From the NCBI GenBank assembly GCA_964452105.1, contig CAYVLI010000169.1, forward strand, positions 1 to 6,125: a DNA stretch of 6,125 nucleotides, written 5' to 3'. The translations under genes and the position numbers were made by a program. The DNA comes from CAYVLI01 sp964452105 [NCBI: uncultured Nitrospinota bacterium]. GTDB lineage: Bacteria > JAUXIQ01. Of this stretch, positions 1 to 6,125 are shown piece after piece (within the stretch, counting starts at the first letter, position 1; the number at the start of each line of letters is the position of its first letter). The notes under the pieces were generated by a model, which worked only from the letters and a program-made list of their open reading frames with translations, had not been told where the DNA came from and did no database searches.

Positions 1-825
1 TGGGGAAAGGCCATAGACGTCGAAAAAGTGGAGTCGGCCTTAAAACAAGTCGATGCCAAGGTGGTGGCCGTGGTGCACGCGGAGACTTCAACCGGAGTCA
101 TGAATCCGGTGCAGGAGATATCGGCTCTGGCCCATAAATTCGGCGCGTTCCTGCTGGCGGATGCCGTCACTTCGCTCGGCGGCATGCCAGTTAAAATAGA
201 TGAATGGGGCATAGATATCTGCTACAGCGGAACGCAGAAATGCCTTGGTGCTCCACCCGGACTCGCCCCCGTCACTGTCAACGAAAGGGCCATGGAGGCC
301 ATCAGGAAGCGGAAGAACAAGGTTCTGAGCCTTTACCTGGATTTTAATATGCTGGAACACTACTGGGGCGAGAAACAAGCATATCATCATACCGCTCCCA
401 TAAGCATGGTCTACGCAATCCGAGAAGCGCTGCGGGTAGTCCTGGAAGAGGGGCTGGAGGCGAGGTTTCAGCGACATCAGTTAAATCATAGCGCTCTGGC
501 GGCGGGCCTGGAAGCAATGGGCCTCGAAATCCTTCCTTCCAAAGATGACAGGCTCTGGACGCTCAACGCCGTGGTTATTCCCCATGGAATCGATGATGTT
601 AAAGTGCGAAACAGGCTCCTGGAAGATTATAATATTGAGGTAGGAGGAGGTCTGGGAGTCCTCAAGGGAAAAGTGTGGCGCGTGGGAATCATGGGCTACA
701 CCAGCACGAGGAGGAATGTACTCCTCTTTCTCAGCGCCCTCGAGGACATACTCAGCTCAGAAGGACTCAATCTGGAGAGAGGCGCTGCCGGTAAGGCCGT
801 ATCCGATGTGTATAAAAACGCATAA
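1..825 (+). CDS. AGXT-type class V aminotransferase (alanine/serine-glyoxylate aminotransferase family), 5' end missing
   Basis: This is a PLP-dependent fold-type I aminotransferase. The frame is open from base 1, so the start lies outside the window; 274 residues are present, and roughly 110 N-terminal residues are missing compared with the ~390-residue family. Numbering from the first window codon, visible features are HAETSTGV (25-32), the Asp of LLADAVTSLGG (Asp54) expected to pair with the pyridine nitrogen, and SGTQKCLGAPPG with the Schiff-base Lys80. There is also a YLD...YWG...YHHT block typical of AGXT enzymes, and the Arg of GKVWRVGIMG (Arg227), which matches the substrate-carboxylate arginine of human AGT. 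Family members transfer amino groups from alanine, serine or aspartate to glyoxylate or pyruvate in the cytosol. The glycolate oxidase gene 62 nt downstream favours glyoxylate as acceptor, giving glycine. The exact amino donor cannot be read from sequence, and serine-pyruvate or ureidoglycine-glyoxylate aminotransferase remain possible. The family call is firm; the substrate is inferred. Confidence 0.93.
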   Translation, partial: WGKAIDVEKVESALKQVDAKVVAVVHAETSTGVMNPVQEISALAHKFGAFLLADAVTSLGGMPVKIDEWGIDICYSGTQKCLGAPPGLAPVTVNERAMEAIRKRKNKVLSLYLDFNMLEHYWGEKQAYHHTAPISMVYAIREALRVVLEEGLEARFQRHQLNHSALAAGLEAMGLEILPSKDDRLWTLNAVVIPHGIDDVKVRNRLLEDYNIEVGGGLGVLKGKVWRVGIMGYTSTRRNVLLFLSALEDILSSEGLNLERGAAGKAVSDVYKNA

Positions 826-887
826 TGCGCCGTGCCTTGTGAAACATGCCGTGCGAGGATTCCAGAAAAATCTTTGGTGCCTGATTC

Positions 888-3674
888 ATGCTCAGCAGTA
901 AGATATCCCGCAGGTTGCGCAAAATAGTGGGCAAAGAGAACGTCATAACTGACGACGCATCCCTGCGGGTATATCAGTATGACGCTTCTCTTGAGACGGC
1001 CCTGCCGGACGCCGTCATCCTTCCCTGTGATGCACAGCAGGTTTCCCATATAGTTCAACTGGCTGACAAAGAGGGCATCCCTTACCTTCCCCGGGGCAGC
1101 GGCACAAATCTTAGCGGCGGCTCGATACCGGTGCGCGGGGGCATAGTCATCGAGTTCTCCAGAATGAACAGAATACTGGAGACGGACCCGGCCAACCATC
1201 GTGTGCTGGTGGAGCCGGGGGTTTACAACCTGGAGTTGCAGGAAAGACTTGCAAGAGATGGCTTCTTCTACCCGCCAGACCCGGCCAGCCAGCGCGTGTC
1301 CTCCTTGGGCGGGAACATGGGGGAGAACTCCGGGGGGCCGCACTGCCTTAAATATGGCGTCACCACGAACCACGTCCTGGGGCTGGAAGCAGTGCTCCCA
1401 TCAGGCGAGGTAATCGATTTTGGCGGAGAATCGCTGCAGCATCCGGGCTACGACATCACGGGACTGCTGGTAGGCTCAGAGGGAACGCTGGCCATTATCA
1501 CAAAGGCCTGGCTGCGCATCCTGCCCCTCCAGGAAGGGACAAGGTCCTTCCTCACCGTTTTCGACTCCATAGAGGATGCTGCTCGAGCGGTTACATCCAT
1601 CATCAAGAGGGGCATCGTGCCGGCAGCTATGGAGATGATGGACCGGCCCATCATCAACGCCGTGGAGGACTCCGTCCACGCAGGCTATCCCAGAGACGCC
1701 GAATCCGTACTGATAATAGATGTGGACGGCCCAAGGGATGAAGCGGACGCCCAGGCCGGAGTTATCGAAGAGATTTGCCTCAACCATAATGCCAGAGAGG
1801 TGAGAGGGGCTTCAGATGAATCAGAGAGGGATAAAATATGGGCCGGCCGCAGAGGCGCATTCGGCGCCGTGGCCAGGATCACGCCCAACTATCTGGTCAC
1901 CGACTGCACGGTTCCGCGCACTGAACTACCCTCCGTCCTGGCCAGGATAGCTCAAATTTCCCTCGAGGCAGGGCTGCCCATAGGAAACGTGTTCCATGCC
2001 GGAGACGGCAACCTGCACCCACTCATACTCTTCGACGACCGCAACTCCGAGGAGCGCAGCCGGGCTGACGCCGCAGGAAAAGAGATAATGGAAATATGCG
2101 CCGCAGCAGGGGGCACCATAAGCGGTGAGCATGGGATAGGGCTTGAGAAAAAGGAGGCCATGTCGCTGGTCTTCAACAAAGAAGAGACGAAGGCGATGCG
2201 CCTGGTTAAAAAAGCCTTCGACCCTGCAGGCATACTTAACCCCGACAAGATATTCCCCGACGCCAAACCAGACGAGTCCGACACCTCGAGTCCTCTCCCT
2301 CATACTGATAAAACTTTCGAGAAAGAACTGTTGGATTTGCTGGAAGCTGAGCGGGTGCATATCCCCGATGAAGGAAGCGAGGACTGCAGGGTAGGGAATA
2401 TCATGCCGAGAGCAGTCCTTTACCCGGAAACAGAGGAGGAGATAAGCGAAGTAGTCAGGCTTGCGGCCGCCCACGGGGCTGCGCTCATACCTAAAGGGAA
2501 CGGAAGCAAGACCCTTCGCGCCGGTATCCCCGATAGAGCGGATGCGATTCTTTCTCTGAGGGGCCTCGATGGTATAAAGATGCTCGATGGCGATAATTTC
2601 GTGACCACCGTTCAGGCCGGAATGACTTATGCCTGCCTTCAGAACAGTCTTCGCCAGCATGGACTATGGCTGCCCTTGATGCCTTTCTATGCTTCCAGGG
2701 CCACAATCGGGGGAATGGCTGCAACGGGCGACAGCGGCTTCCCCAATCCTCACATCAACAGCCTCCGGGACCTGGTGCTGGGGATGAGGGTGATAATGGC
2801 GGATGGCCGAAGAACACATTTCGGCGGCGTTACCATGAAGAACGTGGCCGGATACGATATGTGCAAACTATTTCTCGGCTCTTACGGTACGCTGGGTATT
2901 CTCACAGATGTCACGCTGAAGCTTGCTCCCCTTCCGGAAGATGAAGCGACGCTCCTGATTGCGGCCGATGGCCTTTCGCACGCGCTGGATTACTGTACGA
3001 AGTTTTTCGGTATATGCGACCTTAAATCTACAATTGAACTTATGAACCATGAATCTGCCCGGGAGGTATTAATCGAAGCGGGTCTTGAAGAAATTGCAGA
3101 GCGGTTTCATTGCCTTCATAGCTGGGCGGTCATCCTTCATTGCTCAGGAAGCGGCTCCGGGGCCGAGGCCGCGCTCAATCGATATCGCAAGCTGCTTGAC
3201 GTAGAGCAGGCGGGAGAATCCCTGGCGCTTGACGGCGGCATTACGCAAACCTTAAAAGAGAAAAGGTCCGGCTTCTTCGAAACCATCGGGGAAGAGTCTG
3301 CACTGGCCTTTCAGGTTTCCACCACCAAATCCGGAGTAGAAGAAGTAATCCAAAAGGCGCTATCACTTGCCTGCACCCACCGCCATAAAGTAAAAATCGC
3401 CTGCTCGCCGACAGGCGGAACGGCCGGGATTATTTTCACGCCTGAAAACGGTGAGGCTTCAAAAGAAAAATCGCATCAACTGATTGTGGATGCGATCCAG
3501 CGCTTTCTCGAATCGGGATGCAGCTACCACCTTGAGCACGCCCCCCTTAACCTGCTCGGCCTGGTGGAAGCCTGGCATAGCAGCTCCCGGAATCTGAATG
3601 TAATGAAGAGCATTAAAGAGGCCTTCGACCCTCAAACCATTTTAAATCCAGGGAAGCTGATTCCCCTTCATTAA
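888..3674 (+). CDS. glcD: GlcD-GlcE fusion: two-flavin-domain glycolate oxidase subunit
   Basis: This 928-residue protein joins two FAD-linked oxidase modules. Residues 1-457 match GlcD: PRGSGTNLSGG (68-78) is the FAD pyrophosphate loop, followed by SSLGGNMGENSGG (138-150), GSEGTL (196-201), HAGDGNLHP (370-378) and GEHGIG (413-418), closing with AFDPAGILNPDKIFP (443-457). Residues 458-478 form an acidic, Ser/Pro-rich linker. Residues ~506-928 match GlcE: PKGNGSK (535-541), TIGGMAATGDSG (606-617), MKNVAGYD (650-657), GSYGTLGILTD (664-674), and a second AFDPQTILNPGKL closing motif (912-924). In E. coli, GlcD, GlcE and the iron-sulfur protein GlcF oxidise glycolate to glyoxylate and pass electrons to the respiratory chain. 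No cysteine-rich Fe-S region is visible here, so a separate GlcF is expected elsewhere. The first possible ATG is at 888, because an in-frame TGA sits at 882; only a weak GGTG (876-879) precedes it. A D-lactate or other 2-hydroxyacid substrate is possible, but the GlcE half favours glycolate. Confidence 0.92.
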   Translation: MLSSKISRRLRKIVGKENVITDDASLRVYQYDASLETALPDAVILPCDAQQVSHIVQLADKEGIPYLPRGSGTNLSGGSIPVRGGIVIEFSRMNRILETDPANHRVLVEPGVYNLELQERLARDGFFYPPDPASQRVSSLGGNMGENSGGPHCLKYGVTTNHVLGLEAVLPSGEVIDFGGESLQHPGYDITGLLVGSEGTLAIITKAWLRILPLQEGTRSFLTVFDSIEDAARAVTSIIKRGIVPAAMEMMDRPIINAVEDSVHAGYPRDAESVLIIDVDGPRDEADAQAGVIEEICLNHNAREVRGASDESERDKIWAGRRGAFGAVARITPNYLVTDCTVPRTELPSVLARIAQISLEAGLPIGNVFHAGDGNLHPLILFDDRNSEERSRADAAGKEIMEICAAAGGTISGEHGIGLEKKEAMSLVFNKEETKAMRLVKKAFDPAGILNPDKIFPDAKPDESDTSSPLPHTDKTFEKELLDLLEAERVHIPDEGSEDCRVGNIMPRAVLYPETEEEISEVVRLAAAHGAALIPKGNGSKTLRAGIPDRADAILSLRGLDGIKMLDGDNFVTTVQAGMTYACLQNSLRQHGLWLPLMPFYASRATIGGMAATGDSGFPNPHINSLRDLVLGMRVIMADGRRTHFGGVTMKNVAGYDMCKLFLGSYGTLGILTDVTLKLAPLPEDEATLLIAADGLSHALDYCTKFFGICDLKSTIELMNHESAREVLIEAGLEEIAERFHCLHSWAVILHCSGSGSGAEAALNRYRKLLDVEQAGESLALDGGITQTLKEKRSGFFETIGEESALAFQVSTTKSGVEEVIQKALSLACTHRHKVKIACSPTGGTAGIIFTPENGEASKEKSHQLIVDAIQRFLESGCSYHLEHAPLNLLGLVEAWHSSSRNLNVMKSIKEAFDPQTILNPGKLIPLH

Positions 3675-3689
3675 AGGCAACAGAGCATA

Positions 3690-3749
3690 AGAAGACATGG
3701 GTGAGCTTTCATGGTCTTCTCATCATGTGTCTTGTATGTCTTCTCACCC
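3690..3749. terminator. Overlapping inverted repeats in the convergent gap, possible bidirectional terminator
   Basis: The 69 nt between the two convergent stop codons contain competing stems. AGAAGACAT (3690-3698) is perfectly complementary to ATGTCTTCT (3736-3744). The same left arm can instead pair with CATGGTCTTCT (3710-3720), using AGAAGAC plus ATG around one bulged G, with a 10-nt loop. GGGTGAG (3699-3705) also pairs with CTCACCC (3743-3749). The right arms come from a direct repeat GTCTTCTCA at 3714-3722 and 3738-3746. The position after both genes suggests transcription termination or 3'-end protection, but there is no clear T-run on either side, so an intrinsic terminator is not proven. 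The right arms reach into the pmbA stop codon and last codons. Confidence 0.35.
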
Positions 3750-5105
3750 GCTGATTGACAGAGTGGATACCAGGAAGGTGGGGCTGCCGATGGAGGTATT
3801 TCCCCTGGGGCCGGAGAACTCCAGGTCGTTGGCCACAGCCAGTACGTCCGATAGCATCTTAAGAAAGTTCCCGGCCACGGTAAAGTTATGCACGGGATGA
3901 GAAATTCTGCCCCCCTTAAAATAATACCCCTGAGCTCCAAGCGAAAAATCTCCGGAAATAGCGTTGGCGCCGCTGTGCAGACCCTGGAGGTCCATCACCA
4001 GGATGCCTTCGGCGGCTTCTCTCATCAGGTCGTCCAGCGATGCCTTCCCGGGTGCCAGGTAAAAGTTTGATGGAGCCACATCGAGAGTGGCACTGATAGA
4101 GCCGCGGCAGGCGTTGCCTGTTGAACCTACACCGTCGATGGAGGCCGTATAACGGTTATGCAGCAAATTTTTCAGCAGGCCTTCTTCTATGAGAGGCGTG
4201 TCGTGAGACGCCGCCCCCTCATCGTCGAAGGGGCGTGACACCGGGCCATCGGCCAGGAGGGCGTTATCCCTGATGTTAATAACCTTTGAACCTACCACCT
4301 GCCCCAGCTTTCCCTTCAGAAGGGAGAGCCCTTTCTGGACCCTCCTGGCCGAGAAAATGCCGCTGAAGGCGGCCAGCAGCGCGCGGGCGGCTTCACTATT
4401 GAAGATCACCGGCGTCTTTCCGGGCTTCGTCTGCCGCGCGCCCAGCCGGGACAACGCTTCGCGAGCCGCTTCCAGAGCCAGCTTCCGCGAATCCAGCTCC
4501 TTGAGACGGCAAGAGTACTTGTACTTGAAGGGACTCTTTATTTCATCTTTCTCTCTGGCCATGAGGCCGATAAATATCCCGGCGCCGTTTCTGCTGTACG
4601 AATGATGCATGCCCTTCGAGCTGATGATGGTCACCTCCTGCAAGCCATCGCCGTATTGGGCGTCGGGTACGTTGACTATTCGCTTATCCACACCTGTTGC
4701 GGTTCGCTCCAGTTCCCGGGCCATCTCGATCTTGCTTGCCACTGGACTATTCTCTATATCCTTATCGATTTCACGGGGTGATGGATAGCTTTCGTCAGGC
4801 CCGTCCAAAAAATTATGCTCGTCAGGTTGATTGAGCTCCGCTATTTGCGCAGCCTTATCTATCGCCGTAACGACTGAACTCCGGGTCAGATCCTCGGTAT
4901 AGGAGTAACCGCAGCAATGGTCTTTGATTACTCTCACCCCCAGCCCCATCGAATGCGAGTTCTGGAAATCATCGAGCTCATCTTTATACACTTTTACGGA
5001 GAGGCTGCGCTCCGATAGGAGGTAAAGCTCCACATCCCCCGATTTTCCGGACCGAACATCCTCCAGGGCGCTAAAAAGTGTTTCCTCGATTTTCGCATCA
5101 TTCAT
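3744..5105 (-). CDS. pmbA: TldE/PmbA family protein, partner subunit of the TldD/TldE metalloprotease
   Basis: This is a 453-residue homologue of E. coli PmbA/TldE (about 450 residues). In known systems TldE pairs with TldD to form a cytosolic zinc protease that trims unfolded peptides, matures microcin B17 and degrades the CcdA antitoxin. The catalytic HExxxH motif belongs to TldD; it is absent here, as expected for TldE. Visible blocks are the N-terminal domain with GLGVRVIKDHCCGYSYTEDL (54-73) and a helix that ends in AAQIAE (85-90). The C-terminal domain has PFDDEGAASHDTPLIEEGLL (292-311), HSGANAISGDFSLGAQGYY (377-395) and HPVHNFTVAGNFLKML (403-418), and it ends with GNTSIGSPTFLV (435-446). 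I chose the ATG at 5105 because an AAAGAGGT Shine-Dalgarno sequence (5120-5113) lies 8 nt before it; an in-frame GTG at 5156 would add 17 residues but has no visible ribosome site. It lies 90 nt after a same-strand outer-membrane gene. No tldD is in the window. Confidence 0.93.
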   Translation of the reverse strand: MNDAKIEETLFSALEDVRSGKSGDVELYLLSERSLSVKVYKDELDDFQNSHSMGLGVRVIKDHCCGYSYTEDLTRSSVVTAIDKAAQIAELNQPDEHNFLDGPDESYPSPREIDKDIENSPVASKIEMARELERTATGVDKRIVNVPDAQYGDGLQEVTIISSKGMHHSYSRNGAGIFIGLMAREKDEIKSPFKYKYSCRLKELDSRKLALEAAREALSRLGARQTKPGKTPVIFNSEAARALLAAFSGIFSARRVQKGLSLLKGKLGQVVGSKVINIRDNALLADGPVSRPFDDEGAASHDTPLIEEGLLKNLLHNRYTASIDGVGSTGNACRGSISATLDVAPSNFYLAPGKASLDDLMREAAEGILVMDLQGLHSGANAISGDFSLGAQGYYFKGGRISHPVHNFTVAGNFLKMLSDVLAVANDLEFSGPRGNTSIGSPTFLVSTLSISG

Positions 5106-5112
5106 GGATGAT

Positions 5113-5120
5113 ACCTCTTT
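5113..5120 (-). promoter_or_regulatory. Shine-Dalgarno sequence of pmbA
   Basis: On the minus strand AAAGAGGT is followed by an 8-nt spacer and then the ATG at 5105-5103. This site decides between the 453-residue start and the longer GTG start at 5156, and the resulting length matches characterised PmbA proteins. Confidence 0.75.
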
Positions 5121-5183
5121 CGATGGATAACAAAGACCATGCGCGGATTTTTCCACTGATTTAATCTCTACCTGGGCGAATTT

Positions 5184-5203
5184 GCTTCTATAGTATTAGA
5201 AGC
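5184..5203 (-). other. Small perfect hairpin over the stop codon of the barrel gene
   Basis: GCTTCTA (5184-5190) and TAGAAGC (5197-5203) form a perfect 7-bp inverted repeat around a 6-nt loop. On the minus strand the structure covers the last codon and the TAA stop (5198-5196) of the outer-membrane gene. It is AT-rich and is followed by AAATTC rather than a U-run, so it is not a convincing intrinsic terminator. It could be a weak transcript-end or processing stem between this gene and pmbA, or chance. Confidence 0.3.
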
Positions 5204-6125
5204 TGTATTTAATTGAAAGGACAAACCGTTTGCTGTCGCGAAAACGACCAAAGAAGGTGTTTCTGTTTCCCTGGGGGATTTCGAATTGAAGGGTCAAAAT
5301 CATCCTGTCGCTGTATTCGTACTCCAGCTTTGGCTTCAGGAGGAAGCTATCGTTGGAATTGGTGAGGTAAATGAGGTCGAGAGCGAATTTCAGAAATTCA
5401 CTGAACTCATACGATAAATCCATGGTAATGGCGGAAGAAAGAGCGCGTCCCACGGATGTGGGCAGACCCGGGACAACGAGATTTCCATGCTCGGTTACGC
5501 CTTCTCCGACGTACTGGACGAGAATGTGGATATCGTCGTCTCCTATGACGTCGGAGAAAGTATAGTCCAAACCCAGAGCGTACTGTACGAAATCGTCGTC
5601 CGCGTCTCCATCGAAGTTGAAATATCCTACTTCCCCTCTCGAGCCCAGCTTCCCGAACTGCCTGGCGAAATCTCCTCCCAGGACGCGCACGCCTTCGTAT
5701 ATAGGCTGGATGCCTGTTCCCGGGATGAAGCGCACCACCGGTACATGATAGATGCCATCGTAGTAGCTTGCCGAAAGGTCCCAGGACTTGATCGTCTTCA
5801 GCAACCTTACGCCCCATTGCATGTTTTCCAATCTCTTATCCGGCAAAAGAGGATCCAATACTGGCACGGGCGTAGCTGGAGGAACGAAAGAAAACCTGCT
5901 GTCCCTCGTGGGGAGCCTGGTCGGCGTAAAGAATGGGACTATTGCCGCTTCTATCTGCCAATCACCGATATAGTAATTGACCCTCGCCGCGATGACGCCG
6001 ATGTCACGGTCGTCGAAAAGGTCCTGCAGGTCTTCGGCGCCGAGGTTGTCCGTGGGGTTCACCTCGTCCGCCTTTCCCCAGGCGAAAATCTGTTTGCCCA
6101 GTCTGAGGTCGAAATTATCGAAATA
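5196..6125 (-). CDS. Outer-membrane beta-barrel protein (porin-like, possibly DUF1302-type), N-terminus missing
   Basis: The frame is open to the right edge, so the signal peptide and N-terminus are outside the window; 309 C-terminal residues are present. The GTG at 6062 is only an internal valine, because the reading continues upstream as coding sequence. The protein shows outer-membrane barrel traits: many short amphipathic strands of alternating polarity (for example VQYALGLDYTF, MDLSYEFSEF, MILTLQFEI and FVLSIKYSF), Asp/Gly-rich turns such as DGDADDD, and a C-terminal Phe in the KYSF ending recognised by BAM-dependent insertion. Near the left of the visible part are RLGKQIFAWGKAD (residues 8-20) and VNPTDNL (22-28), a GxQ..WG...NPTD pattern that I associate with DUF1302-type outer-membrane proteins. 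That family name is recalled, not searched. The likely location is the outer membrane; the substrate is unknown. It lies upstream of pmbA on the same strand with a 90-nt gap. Confidence 0.75.
   Translation of the reverse strand, partial: YFDNFDLRLGKQIFAWGKADEVNPTDNLGAEDLQDLFDDRDIGVIAARVNYYIGDWQIEAAIVPFFTPTRLPTRDSRFSFVPPATPVPVLDPLLPDKRLENMQWGVRLLKTIKSWDLSASYYDGIYHVPVVRFIPGTGIQPIYEGVRVLGGDFARQFGKLGSRGEVGYFNFDGDADDDFVQYALGLDYTFSDVIGDDDIHILVQYVGEGVTEHGNLVVPGLPTSVGRALSSAITMDLSYEFSEFLKFALDLIYLTNSNDSFLLKPKLEYEYSDRMILTLQFEIPQGNRNTFFGRFRDSKRFVLSIKYSF

Noticed and set aside
826-887. A possible regulatory element in the gap between the aminotransferase and oxidase genes, with GCCGTGC occurring twice
   Set aside because: The repeat is only 7 bases in a 62-nt gap, and no stem, T-run or promoter pair is visible. 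Read-through within one operon is the simpler reading.
696-1373. A 225-codon minus-strand open frame across the aminotransferase/glycolate oxidase junction
   Set aside because: It lies opposite two genes with strong family motifs, shows no recognisable domain, and fits an antisense shadow in codon-biased coding DNA.
1926-2660. A 244-codon minus-strand open frame inside the fusion gene
   Set aside because: It is antisense to conserved GlcD and GlcE motifs (HAGDGN, GEHGIG), and its translation is low-complexity and resembles no family I know.
5106-5156. N-terminal extension of PmbA from a GTG at 5156, adding 17 residues
   Set aside because: There is no ribosome site before that GTG, whereas AAAGAGGT lies at ideal spacing before the ATG at 5105, and the shorter form matches the usual family length.
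5190-5222. A possible pmbA promoter on the minus strand, with TTCAAT and TACTAT spaced about 16 nt
   Set aside because: Only 3 of 6 and 4 of 6 bases match the -35 and -10 consensus in an AT-rich stretch, and it overlaps the end of the upstream gene. Evidence is too weak to annotate.
5407-5817. A 136-codon minus-strand open frame overlapping the barrel gene in another frame
   Set aside because: It is an Arg-rich out-of-frame translation of the same region, typical of a shadow frame, while the barrel frame has coherent amphipathic strands and a C-terminal Phe.

Overview
The window reads as ordinary chromosome from a Gram-negative bacterium, moderately GC-rich by eye. An outer-membrane beta-barrel gene requires an outer membrane, and a TldE/PmbA homologue is typical of bacterial chromosomes. 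The gene content would fit a Desulfobacterota-like or other proteobacterial-grade lineage, but nothing here fixes the taxonomy. There is no sign of phage, IS element, CRISPR array, tRNA or rRNA.

Layout: two plus-strand genes run toward two minus-strand genes. Positions 1-825 hold the C-terminal two thirds of a class V (AGXT-type) alanine/serine-glyoxylate aminotransferase. It is followed after 62 nt by a 928-residue flavoprotein (888-3674) that is a head-to-tail fusion of the glycolate oxidase subunits GlcD and GlcE. A 69-nt convergent gap with overlapping inverted repeats (3690-3749) separates it from the minus-strand pmbA/tldE gene. That gene is best started at 5105, where there is a clear Shine-Dalgarno sequence, giving 453 residues. 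Upstream of pmbA on the same strand is the C-terminal 309 residues of an outer-membrane beta-barrel protein, open at the window's right edge.

How the genes may work together: glycolate oxidase makes glyoxylate, and an AGXT-family enzyme can transaminate glyoxylate to glycine. The left pair therefore looks like a glycolate-to-glycine (photorespiration-like salvage or glycolate utilisation) operon. The iron-sulfur subunit GlcF that normally completes the enzyme is not in the window. The right pair has no obvious shared pathway, and the usual TldE partner, TldD, is also absent.

I found no clearly undescribed system. The points most worth a second look are the GlcD-GlcE fusion with its aminotransferase neighbour, the alternative hairpins in the convergent gap, and the poorly characterised barrel protein.
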